A DNA stretch of 64,000 bases from Capitulum mitella (taxonomy: Eukaryota > Arthropoda > Thecostraca > Pollicipedomorpha > Pollicipedidae), in the NCBI GenBank assembly GCA_030062745.1, contig CP099839.1, positions 15,050,044-15,114,043 on the forward strand, in the 5' to 3' direction. Made by a program: the position numbers and the translations under genes. Below, piece by piece: positions 26,601 through 37,300 of the stretch; within the stretch, counting starts at the first letter, position 1; each line of letters starts with the position of its first letter. The notes below the pieces were generated by a model. It ran no database searches, was not told the DNA's origin, and worked only from the letters and a program-made list of their open reading frames with translations.

Positions 26601-29600
26601 GCCGCGCGCTCCGACCCGTTTCAGCTGTCGCTGCGGGAGTGGGACATCCCGTTCGAAGAGGTGCGGCTCGGCGAGGTGATCGGCCGTGGCCGGTTCGGCG
26701 AGGTGAAGAAGGGCCACTGGCACGGCGAGGTGGCCGTCAAACTGCTCGACATGGACGACGACGAGGCGCTGGAGCAGTTCAAGCGCGATGTGAGCACGGA
26801 CCCGTGCTCTGACGACAGACATCTTTTCGCAGTGGTGGCGGTTATGTAACGCAAATTGAGCAGCTTGTCTCTGGCGGTTACAAGGTCCAAGACAGAGCTG
26901 GTCCATCTAAGTAACTGCAGTATCGCTCTCAGACTGACCAGCAGCACTCCAGAGGAAGGCTCGCCTCTCAGGGTCAGAGCAGGCCGCTGACACTCCCTGC
27001 CGGCAGGTGGCCACGTTCCGCAAGACGCGCCACGAGAACCTGGTGCTGTTCATGGGCGCCTGCATGTGCCCGCCCCAGCTGGCCATCATCACCAGCTTCT
27101 GCAAGGGCAAGCCGCTGTTCACGCTGCTGCACATGCACAAGGAGAAGTTCAACCTCACCAAGATCATCAACATCGCCAAGCACATATCCCTGGTGAGTGC
27201 CAGAGCGCTTGGCGGTCCGCAGTTCCGCGCGGTGACTGACGTTGGCCGTGTTCCGGTGCCACTGTTAGGCGTGAAGTGACGGCGTACGTCGATCACCGGC
27301 TCGTACGGCGAACCCTTCATTGTGACGGCCCCAGCGCCACGACCTGGTCATACCGCGGCTGACTGACCGTTCTTCGCCAGGGCATGGGCTACCTGCACGC
27401 CCGCGGCATCGTACACAAGGACCTCAAGTCCAAGAACATCTTTGTGGACAACTCGGGCACGGTGGTGATCACTGACTTTGGCCTGTTCTCGCTGACCAAG
27501 CTCTGCCCCAACTCTGGGTAAGCGCCCCGCGTCTGCCATTCTGCCGCCGTCGCGATATTCGGCTCGGAGCGCGCAAAGCCCGGCGGAAATACGGCGTTCC
27601 GATGCCAACTGCTGTGGTTGATTTCCCGAGGTAGGCGTTAGCATCTCGGGCCGATGTCGGGTGAATGACGTCTCATCAGAACTTGACGCTGAACATTATG
27701 CAGTGGCAACATGAAGTGGGCGTGCGAGTGTTGTGATTCGTGGCATTGCTTATTCACGGGAAGTGCATTTCCTGGTTTGTTTTCTTCACCTGTGTTCAGC
27801 TAGCAAGAAATCCGAGAAATGGCTGCTGAGTGGGGCCAAGCATTGCATCATCTCTGAGAAGTCGGCCCCGCTGCTAAATGTGACGCTGACATGTCGCTGT
27901 TGCCCGGGGACCTGGCGTTCAGACTTGTCGCCGTGGGACTGAGAGTGCGCGGCCGCCTGTGTCTCTGTGCCGTGCAGGCATCGGCGCCGGCTGCACATCC
28001 CGAAAGGCTGGCTCTGCTACCTCAGCCCGGAGATCGTGCGCAGCCTGCGGCCCGGCGACAACAGGGACCTGCCCTTCTCCATGAGCTCGGACGTCTTCGC
28101 CTTCGGGTCAGTACGACGCGCTCCCGGCCGGCCGTTGTCCGACATCTCGTCCAGCAGCACGTTTTTAACTAGGCGCCACGTCCGTGTGACTGGTCAGAAA
28201 CGTGCTGCTCGGCGGGGCTTCTGTGCCAGAAAGGCTACCATTGTGTCTGTCGTCTCCGGTGCCTGGGTCTTTCTCAGTCGCGAGCGTCTGTCGGTATAGG
28301 TCACGAGTTTCGGGGTTTTGCACGTACTGCAACGCTCGTGATATTGTGCCTGGACGTTTGCTGTCAGGTGGGTGGGACGATTGGCTGAGTTGGCCTGTCG
28401 GGGGCAGCGTCGCATGGGTCAGTTGCCGGACTGGGTTTCACATGCGTTGTAATCCACTGTACCATTTGGCCGGACAGTCGACGGTGCAGTGGTTTTTGAA
28501 CTCCTCGGGTCCTATTTATCGAACCACTCGTATTAAATCACGCCCCGAGCGAGGATCGAACTCGCGACCTTGAGATTATGAGAGTCACGCGCTACATCGA
28601 GGTGGCGATTACGGCGGGGACGGAGCATGAAACGGTTTTCTTGGATAGCTGCCTCCTGTTGGATGCCTCTGCGGTGACTGCGGGAAGGCAGACGTGTCCG
28701 TTTGGATGTATGCTCTGATTCACCTGCTTCTCAGGGAAGATGGGCCTCACAGCTTCTGTGTAACTCCGCTTCCGCATTACGCCGACGGCGTTGCATGGGA
28801 AAGGACGCCATGAAAACCTGAACTCCCCGGTTCACTTTGCAGCCGTGGCGGAGCCATTGTTCCCCCGGGTTGGAGATGTTTGTTTTCAGACCGGCCTGGT
28901 GGTCTATGGACTTCTCTGCTTGTGTTTGCGCCGTGACCGTATCAGATGTGTTCGAGTGTAGATATACTCTGGATCAGTGTGCTCTCACCCGTCCTCCAGT
29001 CGGCTCCTGCAGTACGGTGTTGTACGAGCTGCTGTCTGGCCAGTGCAGTTGTCCTGTGCTCTGACCCGGCTCACTGTCGGCTCCCGCAGCACGGTGTGGT
29101 ACGAGCTGTTGTCGGGCGAGTGGCCGTGGAAGGACCAGCCGGCCGAGGCCACCATCTGGCTGGTCGGACGCGGCATGAAACAGTCTCTCGCGAACATACA
29201 GGCCTCCCGCGACGTGAAGGTACGTAGTCGTCCGGTACACCCGGGGTTTCATGCGATGTGCCTTCTGTGACAAACTCGCTATCATATACTGTGTCATTGG
29301 ATGCTGTGCCCTTACGCGTTACATGGATGATGCGCCATTTAGTCTTTTCATCACAGCGGGTCAGATTTTGTGGACCGAAGTATTGCCCAATGGCAATTCC
29401 CAAAGGCAGCCGACGCAACCCATGCACCCAAAACCATGCCCCGAGTGAGGATCGAACTCACGACCTTGAGATTATGAGACTCACGCGCTACCTACTGCGC
29501 CATCGAGGCGGTAGCGGATATAGGAAAGGTACGAGAAATGCCTCTGTTAGGAAGCTACCTTCGGTTGTTTGGTCCCTTGACACTTGCAGCTTGGCTTCGG

Positions 29601-30103
29601 AGTAGAATGTTGCATAGCCCGTGAATGTTTCCTGCTATACTGACGCTCATTAGCTCTGTTAGTAGTCATGCACGTACATGACTTGGTTGTCACCAGCATG
29701 GTATTCCCAGTGCGACATTAAATACCGCTATCTTATCCCTCAACAGACGGTCCGCGGTCTGGACACCCTGATCGGAAGCTTGCAGTGATCGCGACTCTGT
29801 CTTTGTCGGCTGTTTTTTTTGTGAGCTTCAACAACAAATACGGGTTGCTCGCCTCGAAGCTGGCATTGGTCGTGTGCATCCGCCAGTACGAAACAACGTT
29901 CACCATGTGGTGGAAGGAGGTACGTGATGTTGTGCCTGCTGTCATTCCAGGACCTGCTGATGAAGTGCTGGAACTACCGTCAGGCCGACCGGCCCGACTT
30001 CACCGGGCTGCTGACCATCCTGGAGCGGCTTCCCAAGAAGCGGCTGGCGCGCAGTCCGTCTCACCCGATCCAGCTGTCGCGCTCGGTCGAGTCGGTCTTC
30101 TGA
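17630..30103 (+). CDS. ksr: Kinase suppressor of Ras (KSR), scaffold pseudokinase of the Raf-MEK-ERK cascade
   Basis: The scaffold joins Raf, MEK and ERK at the membrane. Exons: 17630-17785, 18231-18374, 18620-18761, 19597-19693, 19933-20105, 21272-21416, 21783-21883, 24042-24176, 24769-24887, 25050-25157, 25975-26373, 26625-26789, 27007-27192, 27381-27517, 27978-28106, 29090-29219, 29951-30103. Phases agree throughout: 872 residues. The N-terminal CA1 coiled-coil/SAM region has [12 protein letters not shown] and [19 protein letters not shown] motif in exon 6 resembles the conserved 14-3-3 region. The C1 zinc domain is about residues 340-389 (exons 8-9). A Ser/Pro-rich region carries FDFP at 476-479, an ERK-docking FxFP motif, followed by polyproline. 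The kinase domain starts [11 protein letters not shown] at 579: glycine loop [12 protein letters not shown] with Lys612, HKD at 702-704 instead of HRD, and TDFG at 721-724. Lys612 is kept as in insect KSR, whereas mammalian KSR has Arg. The end, [11 protein letters not shown]...ESVF, is close to the fly protein. ATG 17630 follows an in-frame TAG at 17591. Intron 2 is GC-AG. Confidence 0.96.
18375..18619 (+). other. GC-AG intron in ksr
   Basis: ksr intron 2 starts GAG|GCAAGT and ends ACACAG. The GC donor has otherwise ideal consensus. The nearest GT (4 bases further in) would shift the frame and hit a stop within exon 3, so the GC donor is the one that keeps the conserved CA1 domain open. Confidence 0.8.
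20069..20883 (+). repeat. 43-bp minisatellite spanning a ksr splice donor
   Basis: About 19 tandem units of 43 bp starting CCTCCGCGCACACCGCCGCT. The first unit is the end of ksr exon 5 (residues [14 protein letters not shown]) with its donor GCCAGAG|GTCAGT at 20105/20106; the other units continue the intron. Nearly every unit repeats the same donor (AGAG or AGTG before GTCAGT) and an acceptor-like CTCAG or CCCAG 14 bases before it. The unit has no stop in any forward frame, so all three plus frames stay open across the array; I treat these as artefacts because the next ksr exon joins in phase only through the first donor. Confidence 0.9.
24240..24560 (+). repeat. Diverged minisatellite in ksr intron 8
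   Basis: Imperfect units of roughly 35-45 bp built on 'CAGTCCGTTCCCGGGACTGG...GGACCGGTGCCAGCT'. The array begins about 60 bp after the donor of the first C1-domain exon (24176). Both strands are open over several hundred bases by composition only. Confidence 0.75.
28541..28604 (-). pseudogene. tRNA-Met(CAT) relic with a truncated D arm
   Basis: On the minus strand the anticodon arm with CTCATAA, the variable region, T arm (GCGAGTTCGATCCTCGC) and 3' acceptor strand CTCGGGGC are present. About a dozen bases of the D arm are missing. It lies in ksr intron 15. Confidence 0.75.
28979..29055 (+). repeat. 77-bp tandem duplication creating a decoy copy of a ksr acceptor and exon start
   Basis: The sequence from GTGCTCTCACCC (28979) recurs 77 bp on as GTGCTCTGACCC (29056). 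Each copy ends in a CTGCAG or CCGCAG acceptor followed by exon-16-like coding sequence. The upstream copy reads [11 protein letters not shown], and the real exon at 29090 reads [11 protein letters not shown]. Splicing to the upstream acceptor (29012) would reach an in-frame TGA before the true exon. Confidence 0.85.
29437..29509 (-). tRNA. tRNA-Met(CAT), elongator type
   Basis: A 73-base minus-strand gene, GCCTCGA...TCGGGGCA. The acceptor stem pairs with one G-T wobble. It has a D arm (GCGC..GCGC), anticodon loop CTCATAA and T arm GTGAG/CTCAC with TTCGATC. Overall it is very like eukaryotic elongator tRNA-Met. It is the same gene type as the array in METTL16, but lies alone in ksr intron 16, antisense to ksr. 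Confidence 0.93.
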
Positions 30104-30360
30104 GCGGCCGATCTCTGGTGGCCGGCTGATCTCCGGCTTCCGGCTGGTCTCCGGCTTCCGGCTGGTCTCCGGCCGCTGGCTGATCTCTGGCTGCCTACCG
30201 GTGTGTGGTTCCCAGCTGATCTCCGGCTCCCGGCTGATCTCTGGTTCCCAGCCGATCTCCGGCGAGCGGCTGATCTCCGCTGACCGGGCGATCTCCGGTT
30301 CCCGAGTGATCGGCGGCTGCCGGCCGGTCCGTGGTCCCCGGCTGATCTCTGGCGGCCGGC
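30104..30360 (+). repeat. Short tandem repeats in the ksr 3' untranslated region
   Basis: Imperfect units of about 18-22 bp around GGCTGATCTCCGGCTTCC start within about ten bases of the ksr stop codon. The minus strand stays open through the array with an E-I-S-R-x-P pattern, which I take as a repeat effect. A possible poly(A) signal variant AATACA follows at about 30,682. Confidence 0.8.
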
Positions 30361-30796
30361 CGCCGCCGCCCGCTGTACGTCTTGTGATACTTGTCGGTGT
30401 TAGACTGTAGCCGTGTCCTAGCGTAGCGCGCCACTGTCGGTCGGCGCCGCCCGTCGCCCGCCCCAGTCTAGTCCCGACGCGACGGCGCCGGCGGGCCGCC
30501 GCCGCAGCCGCCCGCCGCGGTCGACAGTACAACGACTCTGTAGTATGCACACGTCCGAGGCCCCGAGCGCCGCCTGCGGGGCGGCTGAGAGCGGCGGGGC
30601 GGGGTTGCGGCGCCCGCCCGTCTGGACGGCGACAGGAAGCGCGGCGAGGAATTATGTTGACTTTATCGAATTACCGCACTAAATACACTGTGTACAGACT
30701 GTTGCCCCGCGTTGGCCGAGCGGCGAGGCGAGTGGAGAGCGTCCCAGAGCCGCGATCAGCGCCGACTTCACAGCGTAGACAACGGAAGGCTCTTAA

Positions 30797-32010
30797 CCCT
30801 ATTCCCGGAGGGCTAGACGGTACGGCCGATTCCCGGCAGGGGGGGGCGGATTCGGCCCCCCCCCTGAGATCTCGAGAACTACTTATCCGATTTCATCGCA
30901 ACAAACGGTAATCGATTTGCCGTGACGTGAACTACATTTTGATAAAAAGAAATTTTCAAAATTTTGAAATTTGTGGATACAGGGGGGCAAAAATGTCAAA
31001 ATGGGGGGTACTTTTTGACTTCTTTTAACTCCGTTGTTTATGGACCGATTTCGATGAAACTGGCATCAATCGAGAGATTATGGATAGGGCTTTTACCATG
31101 GGTATGCAAATTTGAAATTTTGAGAAAATTCATGGGCGTTCACAGGGTTTCAAAAATAGGGGGATTAGTTTTCTAATAACGAAATGAACAAAAGAGGCCA
31201 AAACACTTTTTTAGCTTCTGCTAGTCATGTTATGCTAAAGAAGTACAAATCGCATTACAATGTTTGTATAATGTTAGCATAGGCGGTGCCAGGGACATAA
31301 AAAAGGGGGAACTGTCATGGTCACACGTTTCTCAGATCAACTTGTGACCTTTGACCTTAAATGACCTCCAGTGACCTTGGGGTCACCTGGAATGATGTCG
31401 TGTGCATTCAATATTATCTGTAAACGTTTTTAATCGATTAAATTCACTCTATTCCAAAAAATTCATTTTTTGGCTTTTGCGATATAGGGTACGTGCACTG
31501 ATATTTTAGGTCATAGCTCCGTGACCTGACCTGATATCAAGCTGAAACTTGGTACACAAGTAGAGGGCATCTTTCGACGTGATATATATTCCGGGTTTGG
31601 CATTTGAAAAAACGGCGCCGAAATTATTGCGAAAAAACAAATTTTGACTTTTGACCTTGACCTGACCTTGTAAAGTGACCTCAGACAAACAAAACTACAT
31701 ATGCACATTGCCCAACTATTTAGCTATATATTCATATAAAGTTTGAAGTTCTACCTTAAAAACTCTGTTTTTGGCAGACATTTTCCTTTTACCCTCAACA
31801 TGGCCAAAAATGACCTGAGGTGCCTCCCAAAAACGTTGCCTGGCTCCGCCCCTGAGCAAAATAGAATTTCGAAATTTTGTCACGGCGCGTAGAAGGAATA
31901 GCTAGGAAAAGTCACCAAGTTTCGTGAAGCTGCGTCAAAAAGCCTGGAATTGGCAAGCAAAAAACCCGAGGGGGGGCGGATTCCGCCCCCCCCCCCTGCC
32001 GGGAATAGGG
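30797..32010. mobile_element. Complete non-autonomous piggyBac-like element with TTAA duplication
   Basis: A 1,214-bp element with ends CCCTATTCCCGG (30797) and CCGGGAATAGGG (to 32010), bounded by TTAA at 30793-30796 and 32011-32014. Next to each terminus is a poly-G/poly-C hairpin around GCGGATTC. The TTAA target and CCC-starting inverted ends fit the piggyBac superfamily; no transposase ORF is present. The body is rich in TGACCT/AGGTCA hexamers (31,330-31,400 and 31,640-31,690). Confidence 0.85.
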
Positions 32011-32014
32011 TTAA

Positions 32015-34300
32015 AGCGAGATGGAAGTCCTGATGTCACGTATTCGCGTGACAGTTTGTGACGTGCCCAAGCGTGGGATTCGCCAGCATTCACTCATCAT
32101 CGTGTAGGCCTGCGCTTATCTAGCATAATCTGGAGGCCAGATCTTTAATTTAGACATTCCAGAATTTACGCAAGTATCAGAAAAAGAGACTGAAGCTCGT
32201 GGTTCAGTGCCGTTCGTAGTTATCTTCTGGGTCAGCTCCATGCACTCGCAAATGGCCGCAACAAAGCTGGTTTGTAAAACTGAACCGCACAACTCCTTTA
32301 AACGTCTAACCTCCTATGGCAAGCCGTTGCTACCCGTCATCAGGACCGTATCGACCTTAACCCATTCTTTAACTCTTCCTGTAATAACTCGATTCCCGTA
32401 TTATACTCGATACCCGCTTCAGAAATCCCCTCTGGTTTTTTGCTCGCCACTTCCAGCATTTTTGAGCAGCTTCACGGTATTTGGTGACTTCGTACCTCTC
32501 CGTATTATGCGTATTATGCCAAATTTTTATAATTTTATTTTGCTCAGGGGCGGCGTCAGATTAGGTTTTTGAGAGGCTTCTCAAGCCATTTTTGGCATTG
32601 CTGAAGGTAATGGAAAAATGGTTGCCAAAAATAGTTCTTGAGGTAGAACTGAAAGGTTTATATTAATGTAGAGGCAAATAACTGCAAACGCGTGAGACAT
32701 TTTTTATCCGAGGTAAAGTTGCAAGGTTAGATCGACGTCAAAAGTCAGCATTTGGTTTTACGATTTTTTCTACGCCAATTGTTACAACATAAAATCCGGG
32801 ACATATATGACACAGCACAGTAGTTTCTGCGTCCGTTTAAAGTTTCAGGATTATATCACGTCGGGTCACGGAGCTATGACCTAACATGTCCGCTCGCGTA
32901 CTCTGTATCACGACGGCCGTAAACAGGAATTCTGTACAAAGGCTGGGCAATTCAAACGACGAAACGTTTTCAAAGATTAAAATGGGCTCAGAACCATTCT
33001 ATGTTACTCGGAGGTCATTTGTGATCATTTTATGTCAAAGGTCGCAAACTGACTTGATAAGCATGCGGCCAGCTTCCCCTTTACGTGTCCCCGGCGCCGC
33101 CTGTACCAATATACAACCGTGCAATATGATTTTCACTTCTGAAGTATATTGTATTATTTTCACTTCTGAAGTATTCTGACCAGGAAAAGCTAAAAAAATA
33201 AACTTTTCCTGTCAATTCAGTTCCAACAAAAATATCCGGTTTCCCAGCCCTGTGGACGCATATGGATTTTCTCAAAATTCCCGGCTTATGAGCCAATGTA
33301 AAAATCCCATCGTGTACATCTCGGTTCATGCCAATGCATCAAAATCGGCCCACGACAGCGGAGGCAAGTCAAAAAACACCCCTGTTTCTGACTTTTCTGT
33401 CACTTGTATGCACCTCTTTCAAGATTTTTAAGACTAAAAAACTGTGGTTTGCGTGGCGGCAAATCGATTGCAGTTTGTTGCGATAAATTCCGACGGGTAG
33501 TTCTCAGCTCTCAAGATCTCGGGGTGTGGGGGTGGGGGTGGGGGAATACCGGGAACGGCCTAGCGCTAAGGGTGCGGGAATAGGGTTGTGTTTAACACTA
33601 AGCTGTTGCATCTACATGATCAGGCGTTAAATGCTGTCCCAATGATACCTTCATGCATAGTTGGGCATTCGGGTTTCACCTCCAGCTGTAGATTTGGTCT
33701 ACCATTTCCGAGTGGTGAAATTTTGATGGTGATCTGGTGTCAAATGTCTGACCGAACGATATCAAGCATGACTGAGCCTTCCCGTTTCACCTCCAGCTAT
33801 AGATTTGATCTATCATTTTCCAGTGGTGAATGCATTGTTCGAAGTGAGAAAACATGGCATAATAAAACGCATCAAAAGTCCTTAAACTCTTCTCTCTTAC
33901 AAGAATTATCACATACGGTATGGCCGCCACATACAACTTACAAACGCAATAATGTATTATCTTACATTCCTTTTCACGACTCCACGTGCTTTCCGAGCAA
34001 CGAGTGACGAGTTCACAAAATGTTTCGGGATGCTCCCACGACAACTGGACACTCGAGCCTGCTTATCACTTGGTGGCAACAGGTCATCAAGGAAACAGAT
34101 CGCAGCTGTCCAACCGTCGCGCTAGGCAACGCTTGTATAAAAAGACGTGCCACCAATCGCGACATGAACCAATCGGTACATCTGAATACCGTCCGGGATA
34201 CACAGCGGTGCGATAAAAAAGCCAAATGCCTCCGTACATACGAGGCCGTTCCTCTCGACCGTGGTGAAGAGAGGAAGAGGCGACCGTCGGACCGAGTTTG
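32015..34300. other. Convergent spacer between ksr and METTL16
   Basis: Apart from the inverted element at 32530-33585 I recognise no gene. A TATAAAA at about 34,135 and AATAAAA at about 33,858 (plus strand) are isolated. No clear poly(A) signal for METTL16 (TTTATT on this strand) was found close to its stop. Confidence 0.5.
32530..33585. mobile_element. Inverted, diverged copy of the same piggyBac-like family
   Basis: Read backwards it follows 30797-32010: ATTTTGCTCAGGGGCGG at about 32,537, the TCACGGAGCTATGACCTAA block at 32,866-32,884, repeated TTTTCACTTCTGAAGTA near 33,130-33,175, and the terminus CGGGAATAGGG ending at 33585. The bases after that terminus are TTGTG, not TTAA, and the other terminus is missing, so it is incomplete. 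Confidence 0.7.
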
Positions 34301-37300
34301 TCACGTTTCCGCGTCCGATGCCGCGCCGGCGGCGGGCGGAGCAGACGACGGCTCCGGGGCGGCGTCACCGGCCGGCCGCGGCGCCTCCAGCGAGATCTTC
34401 CGACGCATTTTGTTCCGGAGATGGCTCAGGACGCGACCCATGCCCTCAGTCACAGAGGCGGCGGACGCAGCTGGGACCTTGTCCGGACCGCCCTGTATGG
34501 CCGCACCGGCCCCCGCAGACGATCCGGCCGGCACCGACGACGTCGTCACCGCGATCCGCCGGCGCATCTTGTTCTTGAGGAAGAGCAGCACGCCGTTCAT
34601 GCCGTCGACGCCCAGCGTGCCGGTCAGCAGCGTCAGCTGCAGCAGGATGTCGTGGCCGCGCCGCTGCACGAACAGCGTGAACACGAGCGCCGGCCGGCGG
34701 CGCGGCTCGGCCAGCGAGACGGCGCGCAGCTGCGCCGCCAGGCAGGGCCGCTTGGCGGCGGCGCCGGCCGCCTCCGGCGCACCGTCTTCCGAGTCGGAGC
34801 GGGCCCGTTTCGCCGGCGGCGGCCGCGCTTCGTCGGCGCGGCACGACAGGTCCGAGGTGTCCGAGGCGAGCGAGGCGTCGGCCGGCGGCTCGGGCGAGCC
34901 GGCCAGCTCGGCCGAGCCGGGCGACGGCTCCAGATCGGAGGTGGCCGCCAGTCGCTCCTGCTCGCGCCGCCGCCGCCGGCTGTGTGTCCACGTGTCCTCG
35001 AACGCCGTCACCTTGTACGAAGCGAAGTACTTGTTGCATTTGCCCGGCTCCACCTCAGCCTGCCAGCAGAAAACGCATCCGGTCACGTACGGAAGACAGT
35101 GCAGATGCTGCGTTTTGCTGGAACTCGTTTCATATTAGCCCGTCCAGAGACTGGAAACCACAAGCATGGATAGCGAAGACTGGGTGGTAGTGCAAGATAA
35201 AGGTAAGGGCCAGCGCGACAAGAAGTAGACACTGCAGCTAGATCCACTTTTGCTCAAATTACCGAAATGCTATGCATGCCGTGAAGAACACTTCTTCGCC
35301 GTTGTGCCATGTTTGACTGAAACGAAGTCAGTAGCTGGTATGTCGCGTCGTTCCAGTCCATCAGAATTAAAGCGTTGGGGATTAGTACATTCAGATTAAG
35401 ATTTTCACACCTAAACTTTCCTTGTCGTGATTACTAATTTCCCAACCGTGCATGTGGCTACGGTAAACGCAGACATGCGTCCGAAGAAGTCGCCAATTCA
35501 GCATGCAACACAGTGCGTTTCCGAAAATTCGGTTCTATTACAGGGCAATGAGCCAGTTGCTTGGACTAACCACGCTATATGGGCGCCGGCCACGTGACGA
35601 CGTGCAGCCAGGTTTCACGACGACTGTGCGGATTACGGCGTTACGGGCTCGTTGCTCCCACTACCTCCCTGACCTGCAGTTCCTGGAGCCAGCTGACCAC
35701 GTGCTGCTTGACGTCCGGCACACTATACTGGATGCCGTCCATGTCCCTCGGCACCACGCACTGCACGGGAGCGCGCTTCTTTGTCTGAGAACAGGCACCC
35801 GGCGTCAGTTCGCCGGCATTCGGGCGGAGAGAGAGGCCGGAAGTGGGGTGTTTATCTGCTCTGTTAACTAGCTCACTGCACACATTCAAGACGTCTGACG
35901 CGCCGGCCGGCAACGCCAGAGCTGCTCTGGCTCAGACTAATGGGTACGTCACCTGTGATGCTCCGCCAGAGCAGCACAGATGACGCAACCATTACCTAAC
36001 CATGGCGCCGCAAACATGAACAGGGAAAATTATCAGTTGTCCCAAGCTATGATCAGCTTTTATGACTAGGTCTTACAGAGTTGCATGAAAATAATCTTCT
36101 GAAAATGTCAGCTACCCTGTTGTTTCTCCCACTTTACTGCGGTTCCCACGCTGCTGGACAACACTAGCAGTCATCTGATAAAACATTCCAGTTCGAAGAA
36201 AAAATATCATTAGTCAGTAACGCTTCAAGACAGTCAATCAAATAAAAACAGGACGCGTTCGTGCCGTCAAAAATGTTCTTTTGCTGTCGTCATCATTTGG
36301 AACAGAGCAGGAGAATAAAATAGCATCCAAGCTACATCCGCCTTGTTTGCCTTTCCCACGCAGATTGGCATGGGTGCTGTCACGGCTATCGAATAATTTG
36401 GTGCAGCGACATAGCATGCTTCTGACCCTTACGATTAATCAGCAGGCGCGTGTGGACAAACATCACGCCCAGAAATTTTAGTATGTGGCGTATGGGTTGC
36501 AAGGTATATAATTCGATCGACCACTACTTCGCATTGCTACTAGCCTTTCTTGTTGACAATACCAACCCAATTATTCTTTTGACACAATACAGCTCGCAAG
36601 GTACTAGGCATTTTTTTTTTATCACGTTCTCTGGTTTTTCAAAGGACAGAACTGTGATTCTATAACTTGATATTTTTAATTACGGGTATTCTCACGCTGT
36701 AAGAGCACCTTTCAAAGGATTGGGATACCATCGACAATTCCGGAGCTTTAACATGACTTGTCACATCGCAGCTGACGTAGAGATCAACAAACGGGTCTTT
36801 TGCTGGATCTGAGGGCAAGGGCTATTAGTTGCTGTTTGAAACACTGAAATCAGACCATTAGTTTTCATGACAGGCAGCAGGGGCAAAACCCTCGGACTCC
36901 TCCCTGTAGCCAGGTTTAAGGGCAACGGAAACGGGAAAACGGAAACAAGGGGGGGGGGGGACATAGGAGGGAAAACTACCCCCATAATGCGGAAAATTTA
37001 ACATTAACGCCGTGGCGTTACAGGAAAGAATCGACTTAAATATGGCCCCAGCTCCGAAAACGTTCTGCCGTGTATGCCCTGGTGACGAAATAACCCAAAC
37101 AGCCCAGACAATGCCGGGTTAACCCTCGCCCAACAGGGGGGTGGGGGTCGTTTCGACGCCCCCTCCGCGGCTTTTGGTGAAGGCAAAAAACAGCGCACGA
37201 AGCGCGCCGAACTTACTCTTCCGGCCATGTCAGGTCACTCACCAAGGTCACGTAAAAGAGGTCAACATCCCATTTTTTTTAAGTCTTCTACGAACTACAC

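Noticed and set aside
29942..30550. Minus-strand frame of 202 codons with an E-I-S-R repeat
   Set aside because: Antisense to the ksr last exon and 3' UTR repeats; composition-driven.
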